64,000 nucleotides of DNA from Streptomyces sp. ISL-36. Lineage in GTDB: Bacteria > Actinomycetota > Actinomycetes > Streptomycetales > Streptomycetaceae. How positions within the stretch are numbered: position 1 is the first letter of the stretch; the number at the start of each line of letters is the position of its first letter. Where the stretch lies: positions 1 to 64,000 of the forward strand of contig NZ_JAGGOS010000060.1 in the NCBI RefSeq assembly GCF_018614205.1, given 5' to 3'. Below, piece by piece: positions 1-8,435 of the stretch. The notes beneath the pieces were generated by a model. The model saw only the letters and a program-made list of their open reading frames with translations. It was not told the DNA's origin and did no database searches. The position numbers were made by a program, and so were the translations under genes.

Positions 1-34
1 GGTGCGGGGCTTTTCTGCGTTTAGGGTGGCGTGC

Positions 35-679
35 ATGCGCTATGAACTGGTCGTCTTCGACAACGACGGGGTGCTCGTCGACAGCGAGCCGATCTCCAAC
101 ACCATCCTCGCCGGCTATCTGACCGAACTCGGCCACTCCACCTCCTACGAGGACTCGCTCCGCGACTACATGGGCGCCGCGGTCCACCGCGTGCACGACC
201 TGATCGGGGAGCGGACCGGGCAGCGGCTGCCCCAAGATTTCGACGAGACGCTGCACGCCCGCGTTTTCGCCGCCTTCGAGCGGGAGTTGGAAGCCGTCGC
301 CGGGGCGACGGACGTGCTGAAGCAGCTGGTCGAGGCCGAGGTTCCCTACTGTGTGGCCTCCTCCGGGAGCCATGAGCGGATTCGGGTCGGGCACCGGAAG
401 ACCGGCCTCGATGCCTGGTTCCGGGACGAGAACATCTTCAGCGCCGAGGACGTCGGCCGCGGCAAGCCGGCGCCGGACCTGTTTCTGCACGCCGCCGCCC
501 GGATGGGAGTCGCCCCCGAGCGGTGCGTGGTGATCGAGGACAGCCGGCTCGGCGTCCAGGCCGCCCTCGCCGCCGGGATGGAGGTGTACGGATTCACGGC
601 GATGACACCGCAGGACAGACTGGCGGGAGCCAACGGCTTCTTCGACGACATGGGGAAGTTGCTCGAACTGCTCCGCTGA
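35..679 (+). CDS. HAD family hydrolase (beta-phosphoglucomutase/phosphatase type)
   Basis: A 214-residue HAD-superfamily phosphohydrolase, probably cytoplasmic. The N-terminus carries the nucleophile motif FDNDGVLVDSE; a helical cap follows, then the Ser motif VASSG (about residue 108) and the acidic VIEDSRLG motif near residue 167, with the lysine in GKPAPD just before. This order is that of subfamily IA phosphatases acting on small phosphorylated sugars or metabolites. The ATG at 35 is preferred over a GTG at 2 because it begins directly at the first beta strand. Substrate cannot be told from sequence. The gene is upstream of a separately promoted MFS transporter. Confidence 0.85.
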   Translation: MRYELVVFDNDGVLVDSEPISNTILAGYLTELGHSTSYEDSLRDYMGAAVHRVHDLIGERTGQRLPQDFDETLHARVFAAFERELEAVAGATDVLKQLVEAEVPYCVASSGSHERIRVGHRKTGLDAWFRDENIFSAEDVGRGKPAPDLFLHAAARMGVAPERCVVIEDSRLGVQAALAAGMEVYGFTAMTPQDRLAGANGFFDDMGKLLELLR

Positions 680-698
680 GATTGATCCGGTGATCCAC

Positions 699-712
699 CT
701 ACCCATGGGTAG
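699..712. promoter_or_regulatory. Perfect 14-bp palindrome upstream of MFS gene (putative operator)
   Basis: CTACCCATGGGTAG is a perfect inverted repeat lying 10 bp upstream of the hexamer TACGCT (723-728), so it would overlap a -35 region. It is a plausible repressor site for the transporter gene; the regulator is not identifiable here. Confidence 0.45.
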
Positions 713-722
713 ACCCGGGACC

Positions 723-728
723 TACGCT
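723..728 (+). promoter_or_regulatory. Putative -10 element giving a leaderless MFS transcript
   Basis: TACGCT fits the TANNNT -10 form and lies 8 nt before the ATG at 737. There is no Shine-Dalgarno sequence before that ATG, so transcription probably starts at or next to the start codon. Confidence 0.4.
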
Positions 729-736
729 GTGCCGCC

Positions 737-1936
737 ATGACGGATGCGCGGTTGCGGCGTGGGCGGGGATCCCTGGCGGTCAGTTTCTTCGTGCAAGGGG
801 TGACGTTCGCGCTCCTTGTGACCCGAATACCGGCGATCCAGGACCGGTACGGGATCTCCGACGCGCTGCTCCCGGTGTTCCTGGCGGCCGTGCCGATCCT
901 GGCCGGTGTCGCCAGTGTGGTCAGCGAGAAGGTCGTGGCCAGGGTGGGGCCGGGGGTGGTGCTGCGCTGGGCGCAGCCGTTCGTCCTGCTCGCGCTGCTC
1001 GGGGTCGGCGCCGGCGACGAGATGTGGCAGGCCGCCGTGGCGCTCGGGGTGTTCGGTCTCGCGGTCGGCGCGCTGGACGCGTCCATGAACATGCTGGGGG
1101 TGAGCCTGCAGCGGGCGTACGGGCGGAGCATCATGCTCGGCTTCCACGCCGCGTACAGCCTGGGAGGGATCGCTGGAGCGTCGCTGGCGTGGGTGGGGGC
1201 CCACTGGGATCTGGCGCTGTTCGTCTCCTATCTGCCCGTGGTGGCGGTGCTGCTGCCCGTGGTGCTCGTCGCGAGCCGGTGGTACGTGGGTGGCGAGCCG
1301 GCGCCGGGGGCGGAAGAGGGAGCGAAGGCCGGCGGTGGGGTCGCGTTCAAGCTGCTGCTGCCGCTCTGTCTCGTTATGACCTTCGCGTACATCGGTGACT
1401 CGACGGTGTCGAACTGGTCCGCGAAGTATCTGCAGGACGTGCTCGGCAGCTCGGAGGAGCTGGCGACCGTGCCGTACAACGCGTACATGGTCACCACGCT
1501 GCTCGGGCGGGCCGTGGGCGACTTCGGTGTGCGGAGGCTGGGGGCCGCCGTGGTCGTGCGGTGTGGGGCCGTTCTCGCGGCGCTCGGATTCGCGGTCGTC
1601 GCGGCCGCTCCGGGGGCGTGGGCGGGGATGGCGGGCTTCACTGTCCTCGGGCTCGGGCTGAGCGTGATCGTGCCGCAGACCTTCGCCGCCGCGGGGCGGC
1701 TCTTCCCCGGGGCGAGTGATGCCGCCGTGGCGCGGCTGAACGTCTTCAACTATGTGGGGTTCCTGATCGGGTCTCCCCTCGTCGGGGCGCTGGGGGACGC
1801 GTGGAGCTATCGGGGGGCGATGCTGGTGCCGATGGTGTTGGTGCTGGTGACGGTGGCGTACGCCACGTCGTTCGGTTCTCAACGGGCCCGATACGGTGGC
1901 GGGCATGAGCGGCCGCGCACTGTTGATGTGGGATGA
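737..1936 (+). CDS. MFS transporter
   Basis: A 399-residue integral membrane protein with about 12 hydrophobic segments, in two halves separated by a charged central loop (about residues 180-200, GGEPAPGAEEGAK). It resembles the YbjJ/major facilitator subfamily of small-molecule exporters, e.g. the start LAVSFFVQGVTFALLVTRIPAI. Substrate unknown. The start ATG lacks a ribosome binding site and follows a TACGCT hexamer at leaderless spacing; a perfect palindrome covers the presumed -35. The 3' end overlaps the next gene by 32 nt, suggesting translational coupling with the AcuC-like deacetylase. Confidence 0.85.
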   Translation: MTDARLRRGRGSLAVSFFVQGVTFALLVTRIPAIQDRYGISDALLPVFLAAVPILAGVASVVSEKVVARVGPGVVLRWAQPFVLLALLGVGAGDEMWQAAVALGVFGLAVGALDASMNMLGVSLQRAYGRSIMLGFHAAYSLGGIAGASLAWVGAHWDLALFVSYLPVVAVLLPVVLVASRWYVGGEPAPGAEEGAKAGGGVAFKLLLPLCLVMTFAYIGDSTVSNWSAKYLQDVLGSSEELATVPYNAYMVTTLLGRAVGDFGVRRLGAAVVVRCGAVLAALGFAVVAAAPGAWAGMAGFTVLGLGLSVIVPQTFAAAGRLFPGASDAAVARLNVFNYVGFLIGSPLVGALGDAWSYRGAMLVPMVLVLVTVAYATSFGSQRARYGGGHERPRTVDVG

Positions 1937-3083
1937 AGCTGTCACGGGGTACGACTTCGGGTCCGAGCATCCGATGGATCCGGTGCGGCTCGCGCTGACC
2001 ATGGGGTTGGTGCGGGCGTACGGACTCGACCGTGCCGTGGACGTGGTGGCGGCGAAGCCGGCCGGGGACTCGACGCTGCGGCTCGTGCACCGCGAGGACT
2101 ATGTCGCGGCGGTGCGGGCGGCCTCAGCGAACCCGCGCAAGGCGGACCAGGCGTACGGGCTCGGGACGGTCGACGATCCGGCCTTCGCCGGGATGCACGA
2201 GGTGTCCGCGTTGATCGCCGGGCAGTCGGTGGGGGCCGCGGAGGCGGTGTGGCGCGGCGAGGCCGGGCACGCGGTGAACTTCGCCGGTGGACTGCACCAC
2301 GCGATGCCGGGGAGCGCGTCCGGGTTCTGCATCTACAACGACGCGTCGCTGGCGATCGCCCGCCTGCTTGAGCTGGGCGCGGAGCGGGTCGCGTACGTGG
2401 ACGTCGACGTGCACCACGGGGACGGGGTGCAGGCGGCGTTCTGGGAGGACCCGCGGGTACTGACGATCTCGCTGCACGAGCATCCGCGGACGCTGTTCCC
2501 GCAGACGGGATGGCCGGAGGAGACCGGCGCGGCGGGGGCCGGCGAGGGGTCCGCGGTGAATGTGGCGCTGCCGGCCGGGACGGGGGACGCGGGGTGGCTG
2601 CGCGCGTTCCACGCGGTGGTGCCGGAGCTGATCGCGGACTTCCGGCCGCAGGTGCTGGTGACACAGCACGGGGCGGACACGCACTTCGAGGATCCGCTGG
2701 CGCATCTGGCGGTGTCGCTGGACGCGCAGCGGGCGGTGCAGACGGCGTGCCACGAGCTCGCGCACGCGCATGTGGAGGGCGGGAAGTGGGTCGCGCTCGG
2801 GGGCGGAGGGTACGCGGTGGTCGATGTCGTTCCGCGGTCCTGGACGCATCTCGTGGGGATCGCGGCCCATGCGGAGATCGCTCCCGAGTCGGTGATCCCG
2901 TCGTCGTGGCGGGACGAGGTGTACGCGCGGACGCGGCAGTTGGGGCCGGCGCGGATGACGGACGGGCGGTGGCCGGTCGGTTGGCGCGGCTGGGAGGAGG
3001 GCTACGACCCGGCGGACCGACTGGACCAGGCGGTGCTGGCGACGCGGCGGGCGGCCTTCCCGCTGCGGGGGTTGCTGGCGTAG
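1905..3083 (+). CDS. acuC: Acetoin utilization protein AcuC-like / class I-type histone deacetylase family
   Basis: A 392-residue arginase/deacetylase-fold enzyme expected to remove acetyl groups from lysines with a catalytic metal. Visible motifs: GLHHAMPGSASGFCIYND with the paired histidines, and YVDVDVHHGDGVQ with the Asp/His metal ligands (about residues 160-175), then the GGGGYA loop near residue 300. In Bacillus AcuC is tied to deacetylation of acetyl-CoA synthetase; that role here is inference from family. The ATG at 1905 lies within the end of the MFS gene; a GTG at 1896 is an alternative. Confidence 0.9.
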   Translation: MSGRALLMWDEAVTGYDFGSEHPMDPVRLALTMGLVRAYGLDRAVDVVAAKPAGDSTLRLVHREDYVAAVRAASANPRKADQAYGLGTVDDPAFAGMHEVSALIAGQSVGAAEAVWRGEAGHAVNFAGGLHHAMPGSASGFCIYNDASLAIARLLELGAERVAYVDVDVHHGDGVQAAFWEDPRVLTISLHEHPRTLFPQTGWPEETGAAGAGEGSAVNVALPAGTGDAGWLRAFHAVVPELIADFRPQVLVTQHGADTHFEDPLAHLAVSLDAQRAVQTACHELAHAHVEGGKWVALGGGGYAVVDVVPRSWTHLVGIAAHAEIAPESVIPSSWRDEVYARTRQLGPARMTDGRWPVGWRGWEEGYDPADRLDQAVLATRRAAFPLRGLLA

Positions 3084-3186
3084 CGGTCGCTCCGGCTCGC
3101 CGGATGTCCGCTTTCGGTTACGCCAACGGTGGGGAGGCGAACGGTTTCTGTCCCGGCGTCAGCTCCGCTCGGGCAGCATCGAGAGG

Positions 3187-4002
3187 GTGCTGAGTACCGG
3201 GGTGTTGCGGGCGCATTTGTTGGCGGCGGGGTTGGCGGGGAGGGTGGCGACCTCGCGGGAGGAGAGTCTGCGCAGTTACCGGCTCTTCGCCGCGCGGGAC
3301 CCGCGGGTGATGCTGGGTCTCGATCCCCAAGGGGGCTGGGGGGAGGGCGATGTGCTGCGGCTCATGGCCGACCGGTGTGGGGTGTCGGGGGATCCGTCGT
3401 ACCGTTCGGGGCCCGATGTCATCGATCCCGAGCGGACGCTGAGCGGTCTCGACGCGTTCGCCGCGCGGTTGGGCGCGGCGGCGCGGCGGCGGGCCCCGGT
3501 GCTGCTGGGGACCGGCCATCCGCATCGATTGCTGGGGTTCTACGCAGCGCTCGCAGACGCTTTGTCGGCGGTGGGATGTCTTGTCCTCACCCCCGCGCAG
3601 GGGAGATGTGTCGACATAACGACCCGGTTCGGTCTACGCACGCACATCCTCGACTACGTACGGGGTGTCGCCCTGGTGCGAGAACTCGGTGTGTCGGGCG
3701 CGGGGCGCGAGACGGGGGCGCACACTCACTCGCCGCTGCCGGTCAGGGCCGTCCTGGAGAGCGCTGTGGAGGGTGGCCGGCCGCTTCCGGAGCTCGTCGT
3801 CGGGGACCACGGTTGGGTCTGCGGTGCTGGTCAGCTGGGTATCGAGGCCATCGGGCTGGCCGATACGGACGACCCCGCGCTGTTCGTCGGTGAGGCGGAG
3901 GGGCAGGTGTCTGTGGCCGTTCCGCTTGATGACGCCGTCCGGTCGGATTACTACCGGCCGCTTACTCGCTATGTACTCAATCGAGCGTGTCTGTCACGGT
4001 AA
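3187..4002 (+). CDS. Conserved actinobacterial phosphatase-like protein
   Basis: A 271-residue cytoplasmic protein of a streptomycete family usually labelled 'phosphatase' without a proven reaction. Visible features are LLGTGHPHRLLGFYAAL in the middle, a probable active-site loop rich in Gly/His, and VVGDHGWVCGAGQLGIEAIGLADTDDPAL toward the C-terminus, which resembles an acidic metal or phosphate site. The GTG start has a GAGAG directly before it at poor spacing, so translation may be leaderless or weak. It precedes the small HTH gene and the bS22 gene in the same direction. Confidence 0.6.
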   Translation: MLSTGVLRAHLLAAGLAGRVATSREESLRSYRLFAARDPRVMLGLDPQGGWGEGDVLRLMADRCGVSGDPSYRSGPDVIDPERTLSGLDAFAARLGAAARRRAPVLLGTGHPHRLLGFYAALADALSAVGCLVLTPAQGRCVDITTRFGLRTHILDYVRGVALVRELGVSGAGRETGAHTHSPLPVRAVLESAVEGGRPLPELVVGDHGWVCGAGQLGIEAIGLADTDDPALFVGEAEGQVSVAVPLDDAVRSDYYRPLTRYVLNRACLSR

Positions 4003-4130
4003 ACGGCCGATGGTTGCTCCTCTTCCCCACTCGTACCACCCGCCCCTAGTCTGGAGCGTGAGCGCACAGCGACGCAGGGTCACCGGAGGGGAAGCCGGTG
4101 GGCGTCGTGTGCGGAAGGTACAGGTGGGTC

Positions 4131-4340
4131 ATGGCTGCTGGCGATCGGCCTCTCAACGAGGTCAAGTTTCTGACCGTGGCGGAAGTCGCCTCGGTGATGC
4201 GAGTGTCGAAGATGACCGTGTACCGCTTGGTGCACAGCGGTCATCTGCCGGCGATCCGGGTGGGCAGGTCCTTCCGGGTCCCGGAACAGGCGGTTCACGA
4301 GTACCTCAGGGTGTCTTTCGTGGGGGTGGAGACCGCGTAG
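4131..4340 (+). CDS. Small helix-turn-helix (excisionase/MerR-like) DNA-binding protein
   Basis: A 69-residue protein made almost entirely of one winged HTH: FLTVAEVASVMRVSKMTVYRLVHSGHLPAIRVGRSFRVPEQAVHEYL. This is the excisionase/BldC-like form, in which recognition helix RVSKMTVYRLV is followed by a wing with RVGRSFRV. The start at 4131 follows AGGTGGG. It lies upstream of the bS22 and epimerase genes, an order common in streptomycetes. It is not BldC itself but a paralogous type; likely a small transcription factor rather than a phage excisionase, because no integrase is near. Confidence 0.85.
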   Translation: MAAGDRPLNEVKFLTVAEVASVMRVSKMTVYRLVHSGHLPAIRVGRSFRVPEQAVHEYLRVSFVGVETA

Positions 4341-4374
4341 CGAGCGCGCGGCGGGAGCGCACTCCCCCCTCGGA

Positions 4375-4404
4375 TTACTAGTGCGGTGCTCGGGGCGGTA
4401 GGCT
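4375..4404 (+). promoter_or_regulatory. Putative promoter for bS22
   Basis: TTACTA (4375-4380) and TAGGCT (4399-4404) are separated by 18 bp, 66 bp upstream of the bS22 start. The -35 match is moderate. Confidence 0.35.
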
Positions 4405-4470
4405 GACCCCTCGTAGGTCGTGTGGGCCCAGACGCCCCGCACCAGTGAAGAGAAGTGAGCGAGGGTAGTC

Positions 4471-4569
4471 GTGGGCTCTGTTATCAAGAAGCGGCGCAAG
4501 CGGATGGCCAAGAAGAAGCACCGCAAGCTGCTCAAGCGCACCCGCGTTCAGCGTCGCAACAAGAAGTAA
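4471..4569 (+). CDS. Small ribosomal subunit protein bS22 (AURKAIP1/COX24 domain)
   Basis: A 32-residue, extremely basic protein ([20 protein letters not shown] and so on to VQRRNKK). It matches the actinobacterial bS22/AURKAIP1-COX24 family found bound to the 30S subunit in mycobacteria. GTG start preceded by GAGGGTAG. It is easily missed because of its size. A strong intrinsic terminator follows at 4604, so it is probably transcribed at a high level as its own short unit. Confidence 0.9.
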   Translation: MGSVIKKRRKRMAKKKHRKLLKRTRVQRRNKK

Positions 4570-4603
4570 GCGACGGCTGTAACGACGGCTGTTTGTGCGT
4601 CGG

Positions 4604-4643
4604 GCGTGGCCCTCCACCGTTTCGGTGGGGGGCCACGCCTTTT
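4604..4643 (+). terminator. Intrinsic terminator after bS22
   Basis: A 16-bp stem (4604-4619 pairs with 4623-4638, one T-G wobble) with a 3-nt loop is followed by CTTTTT, the textbook rho-independent form and unusual in this GC-rich DNA for having a T tract. Confidence 0.9.
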
Positions 4644-4761
4644 TCGGTCTTCTTGTCCACGGCGGTCGTGGCAGGGCGACAGCGAGGCGCTACGGTGGCG
4701 CACAGACCCCGGTGAGACGCCGGGGAGCAGACCGACGGAAACCCGACGGAAGGCGCGGATC

Positions 4762-5802
4762 TTGGGCAAGGTCGTGCTCGTCACCGGTGCGGCCCGGCAT
4801 CTCGGGGGCCGTTTCGTACGGCGTGTCCAGCGGGACCCCGAAGTCGACCGGGTGGTCGCCGTGGACGCCGTGGCGCCGACGCACGACCTCGGCGGAGCCG
4901 ATTTCGTCCGGGCGGACATCCGCCAGCCGGCCATCGCCAAGGTGCTCGCCGAGTACGACGTGGACACGGTGGTCCACATGGACGTCACCGGCACGGCGCT
5001 CGGCGCCGGCGGCCGGACGTCGGTCAAGGAGACCAACGTCATCGGCACCATGCAGCTTCTCGGCGCCTGCCAGAAGTCGCCCCGGATCCAGCGGCTCGTC
5101 GTCAAGTCCAGTACGAGCGTCTACGGCTCCGCGCCCCGCGACCCGGCCGTCTTCACCGAGACGACCCCGCCCAAGTCGCTGCCGAGCGGTGGTTTCGCCA
5201 AGGACGCCGTCGAGGTCGAGGGGTACGTACGGGGTTTCGCGCGCCGCCGTCCGGATGTGGCGGTGTGCGTGCTGCGGTTCGCGAACATCCTGGGGCCCAG
5301 GGTGGACTCGCCGCTGGCCGAGTATCTGTCGCTGCCGGTCATGCCGACCGTCTTCGGGTACGACCCGAGGCTGCAGTTCGTCCACGAGGACGACGTGATC
5401 GACGTCCTGGAGGTGGCCGCGCACGAGCCGCGGCGGGCGACGCTGAACAGCGGCACCTTCAATGTGGCCGGTGACGGTGTGCTGTTGCTGTCGCAGTGCG
5501 CGCGGCGGCTCGGGCGGCCGACGGTACCGGTGTTGCTGCCCGCGGTCACCTGGGTCGGCTCCGCGCTGCGGACGGTCGGAGTCACCGACTTCTCACCCGA
5601 ACAGATCCGGCTCCTCACCCACGGCCGGGTCGTCTCCACCGTCCAGATGCGCGAGACGCTGGGGTTCGCGCCGCGGTTCAGCACGGCCGAGACCTTCGCG
5701 GACTTCGCCCGCAGCCGCGGTCCCGGACTGCTTCCGCCGGAGACGCTCGCAGGGGCCGTGGACCGGGTCGCGGCCCGGCTGGATCAGAAGGAGCCCACGT
5801 AA
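4762..5802 (+). CDS. NAD-dependent epimerase/dehydratase (extended SDR)
   Basis: A 346-residue extended short-chain dehydrogenase. The N-terminal Rossmann motif is VLVTGAARHLGGRF; VKETNVIGTMQLL and the STSVYGS segment (Ser-containing, with the YG of the active-site region) are visible. It probably acts on a nucleotide sugar. A TTG start at 4762 is chosen because GGAAGG sits 8 nt before it and the Rossmann strand begins at once; an upstream extension would add unrelated residues. The acyltransferase gene begins 2 nt after the stop, so the two are co-transcribed and perhaps work together on an envelope lipid or glycan. Confidence 0.85.
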   Translation: MGKVVLVTGAARHLGGRFVRRVQRDPEVDRVVAVDAVAPTHDLGGADFVRADIRQPAIAKVLAEYDVDTVVHMDVTGTALGAGGRTSVKETNVIGTMQLLGACQKSPRIQRLVVKSSTSVYGSAPRDPAVFTETTPPKSLPSGGFAKDAVEVEGYVRGFARRRPDVAVCVLRFANILGPRVDSPLAEYLSLPVMPTVFGYDPRLQFVHEDDVIDVLEVAAHEPRRATLNSGTFNVAGDGVLLLSQCARRLGRPTVPVLLPAVTWVGSALRTVGVTDFSPEQIRLLTHGRVVSTVQMRETLGFAPRFSTAETFADFARSRGPGLLPPETLAGAVDRVAARLDQKEPT

Positions 5803-5804
5803 CG

Positions 5805-6869
5805 ATGGCGGACGCCAAGGTCATTCCGTTCGACGACGACCGTTCACGGGCGCGGAGGCGGCCTGCCAGGGCGGGCGGGGACGCCGCCGTACGCGCCCTG
5901 CCGGGGCAGCACGGGCCCGAGGAGACACCGAAGCCCCTGGAGCCCGTCGCGGAGCCCGTCGTGGACCCTGTGGAGCCCCAGGGCGTCGAGGGTGAGCCGC
6001 GCGGCGGCGAGCGACGTCCGCAGGGCGGTGGCGGCTGGGAGCGGCGGCTCGCCGGCGGACTGGCCTTTCTGCGGCGGCGGGTGACGGGTGAGTACGAGGT
6101 CGACGAGTTCGGTTACGACAAGGAGCTCACCGACCAGGTCCTGATGTCGTTGGTGCGGCCGCTGTACGAGAAGTACTTCCGGGTGGAGGTGAAGGGGATC
6201 GAGAACATCCCCGCCGAGGGCGGGGCCCTCGTCGTCGCCAACCACTCCGGGACGCTGCCGCTGGACGGGCTGATGATGCAGGTGGCCGTCCACGACAACC
6301 ATCCGGCCGGCCGGCACCTGCGGCTGCTCGCCGCCGACCTCGTCTTCATGCTGCCGGTGGTGAATGAACTGGCCCGCAAGGCCGGGCACACTCTGGCCTG
6401 TGCGGAGGACGCCGAGCGGCTGCTGCAGGCGGGCGAGATCGTGGGAGTGATGCCGGAGGGGTTCAAGGGCATCGGAAAGCCGTTCAGCGAGCGCTACAAG
6501 CTCCAGCGCTTCGGCCGCGGCGGGTTCGTCTCGACCGCGCTGCGGGCCGGGGTGCCGATCGTGCCGTGCTCGATCGTGGGGGCGGAGGAGATCTACCCGA
6601 TGCTCGGGAACGCGAAGACCCTCGCGCGGGTGCTCGGCTTCCCGTACTTCCCGCTCACGCCGACCTTTCCCTGGCTGGGGCCGCTGGGTGCGGTGCCGCT
6701 GCCGACGAAGTGGACGATCCAGTTCGGTGAGCCGATCGCGACGGACGGCTATCCGCCGGAGGCGACGGAGGACCCGATGCTGATGTTCAACCTGACGGAC
6801 CAGGTGCGGGAACAGATCCAGCACACCCTCTACAAGCTGCTGGTGCAGCGGCGGTCGGTGTTCTTCTGA
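5805..6869 (+). CDS. 1-acyl-sn-glycerol-3-phosphate acyltransferase family (PlsC-like)
   Basis: A 354-residue acyltransferase. After a disordered Pro/Glu-rich N-terminus (about residues 1-85) come the catalytic motif VVANHSGTLPLDG (HX4D variant, near residue 145), the VMPEGFKG block that binds glycerol phosphate, and VPIVPCSIVGAEEIYP. Expected to transfer an acyl group from acyl-CoA or acyl-ACP to a lipid acceptor at the cytoplasmic membrane. Starts 2 nt after the epimerase stop and is closed by a 21-bp hairpin that also ends the converging rsbN gene. Confidence 0.85.
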   Translation: MADAKVIPFDDDRSRARRRPARAGGDAAVRALPGQHGPEETPKPLEPVAEPVVDPVEPQGVEGEPRGGERRPQGGGGWERRLAGGLAFLRRRVTGEYEVDEFGYDKELTDQVLMSLVRPLYEKYFRVEVKGIENIPAEGGALVVANHSGTLPLDGLMMQVAVHDNHPAGRHLRLLAADLVFMLPVVNELARKAGHTLACAEDAERLLQAGEIVGVMPEGFKGIGKPFSERYKLQRFGRGGFVSTALRAGVPIVPCSIVGAEEIYPMLGNAKTLARVLGFPYFPLTPTFPWLGPLGAVPLPTKWTIQFGEPIATDGYPPEATEDPMLMFNLTDQVREQIQHTLYKLLVQRRSVFF

Positions 6870-6873
6870 GCGT

Positions 6874-6919
6874 ACGAAGGTGGGGTGCCCTCTCCTCCGA
6901 GAGGGCACCCCACCTTCGT
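6874..6919. terminator. Bidirectional intrinsic terminator
   Basis: A perfect 21-bp inverted repeat (6874-6894 and 6899-6919) with loop CTCC lies between the stops of the converging acyltransferase and rsbN genes; it can serve both strands. Confidence 0.9.
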
Positions 6920-6920
6920 C

Positions 6921-8126
6921 TCAGCGCGCGTCCTCGCCGTCGACGCCAATGCCCGGGAGCAGGCCCGGCAGCAGCGGGGGGAGGGTGACGTCCGGCATCG
7001 GCGGGGCCGACCGGTAGCCCGGGGGTGCCGGGAGGGTGTCCGTCGGCGGGGTGTCGAGCAGGTCGCCCGTGTTCCCGCCCAGCAGGCCGTCGTCCTGCGG
7101 TGAGCCCGTGCCCGAACCGGAGCCCGAGGGTGTGGGTCGGGTGGAGTCTGCGCCGCCCGCCGTGGGGGCGGTGGAGGAGGACGGGGTGTGCTGGGTGCGC
7201 ATACTCGGGGTGTCCTGCGGGGAGCCGGTGCCGCCGGTGCCGACCGCGCCCTTCTCCGGAGTCCGCGGGAGGATCCCCTGGAGCGGCTCGACGTCTTCGT
7301 CTATGGCGACGAAGACGTCGTTCACCTCGTTGCCGACGTCCGTGAGCTGGACGGGCAGGCGGTCGCGCAGGCCGTTCCAGATGTCGCGGTGGGCCTGGGC
7401 GAAGGAGTTCAGCCGGGCCATCGGGGCGATGGCACCGTCCTTCACATACGCCTGACGCAGCAGTCGGTGGCCTTCCGAGGCGTCGTGCTTCATGCCGCCG
7501 AGGACCCGGCGGATCTCGCCGAGCGACTCGTGGTCGAGAGCGCCGGCGCGGCCTCGCTCCATGAGTCGACGGGCCTCGCTGAGCCGGGTCGATGCCTGGT
7601 CCAGATAGATCCCGCCCCGGTCGGCGTCGTCGTCCGCCATCCCGAGCTTGATGTCTTCCATGCCGCGCTTCAGCCCGTAGAGCGAGTCACCGGGAAGGGC
7701 GTCGGAACTGGCAGCGGCCACACCGCCGAACGCCCCCGCGGCCACACCGACCGTGAGGCCGCCCGCGGCGATGCCCTTCGACCAGCGGGAGCGGGGGCGC
7801 AGTTTCCTGAGCGGGGAGGCCCGGTGGGTCCCCCGCCCGCTGGATGTCCGCTGTTCCGGCACCGTAGGGCCCGCGGCCGCGCTCCCCTCCGCGAGCATCG
7901 CTTCCATGGCGGCGACGAGCTGGGCCCGTTGCACCACCTTGACCTCGGGGTCCATCGCCGGCTTCGGCAACTCGCCGAGGCCGTTCGCCAGGGCCAACAG
8001 CCGTCCCTGTTCGGCCGGTTCGGCCGACACCTCGGGCGGCTCGGCAGCCGCGCCCTCGGACGCCCGATCCTCCAGGGCCTGGGCGAAGGCGTTCGCCCGC
8101 CGGTGCGCCGATACGTTCGCGATCAC
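6921..8126 (-). CDS. rsbN: Anti-sigma factor RsbN (DUF5667 protein), partner of BldN
   Basis: A 401-residue single-pass membrane protein that in streptomycetes binds and restrains the developmental ECF sigma factor BldN. A cytoplasmic N-terminus (about 1-115) carries the sigma-binding segment, a transmembrane helix is at about 119-139, and the extracytoplasmic DUF5667 domain begins at ASSDALPGDSLYGLKRGMED; the tail is rich in Ser, Thr, Gly and Pro. GTG at 8126 is chosen because AGGAGG (8135-8140 on the complement) lies 8 nt upstream; an in-frame GTG at 8135 would overlap that site. It lies directly downstream of bldN, matching the arrangement known in S. venezuelae and S. coelicolor. Confidence 0.92.
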   Translation of the reverse strand: MIANVSAHRRANAFAQALEDRASEGAAAEPPEVSAEPAEQGRLLALANGLGELPKPAMDPEVKVVQRAQLVAAMEAMLAEGSAAAGPTVPEQRTSSGRGTHRASPLRKLRPRSRWSKGIAAGGLTVGVAAGAFGGVAAASSDALPGDSLYGLKRGMEDIKLGMADDDADRGGIYLDQASTRLSEARRLMERGRAGALDHESLGEIRRVLGGMKHDASEGHRLLRQAYVKDGAIAPMARLNSFAQAHRDIWNGLRDRLPVQLTDVGNEVNDVFVAIDEDVEPLQGILPRTPEKGAVGTGGTGSPQDTPSMRTQHTPSSSTAPTAGGADSTRPTPSGSGSGTGSPQDDGLLGGNTGDLLDTPPTDTLPAPPGYRSAPPMPDVTLPPLLPGLLPGIGVDGEDAR

Positions 8127-8258
8127 TGGCGGCACCTCCTCTCGTCATGACGGTCGACTCCCCGGGGTGTCCGGAAGGTTGCACGCCTTGAACACATCCA
8201 CCCGAACGAGTGAGTGGCTGTGGGCATGGCGTGACCACAGGGAGCCTGCATTCCGCAC

Positions 8259-8285
8259 AACGAGCGGCGCGGCACTTGGGTTACG
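8259..8285 (-). promoter_or_regulatory. Candidate ECF-type (BldN-dependent) promoter for rsbN
   Basis: On the minus strand CGTAAC (8285-8280) and CGTT (8262-8259) are separated by 17 nt, the AAC / CGT(T/C) pattern of ECF sigma promoters. It lies in the 309-bp gap before rsbN, with an expected leader of about 125 nt. Dependence of rsbN on BldN is established in S. venezuelae; assignment of this exact site is inference. The rest of the gap (8127-8435) shows nothing else recognisable. Confidence 0.5.
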
Positions 8286-8435
8286 CGCGAAAGATGATCG
8301 GACCAGTGCGTCATCGAGGCGTCACCGACTGTGAGTTGGGCGGGGGGTCGGGGATGGGGGCGCGGTGGTGGGGGTGGCGCGGCGGTGGGCGCGACGCGGT
8401 CCGCGGTGGGTGCGCGTGTGGGGGGAGCGAAGCGG

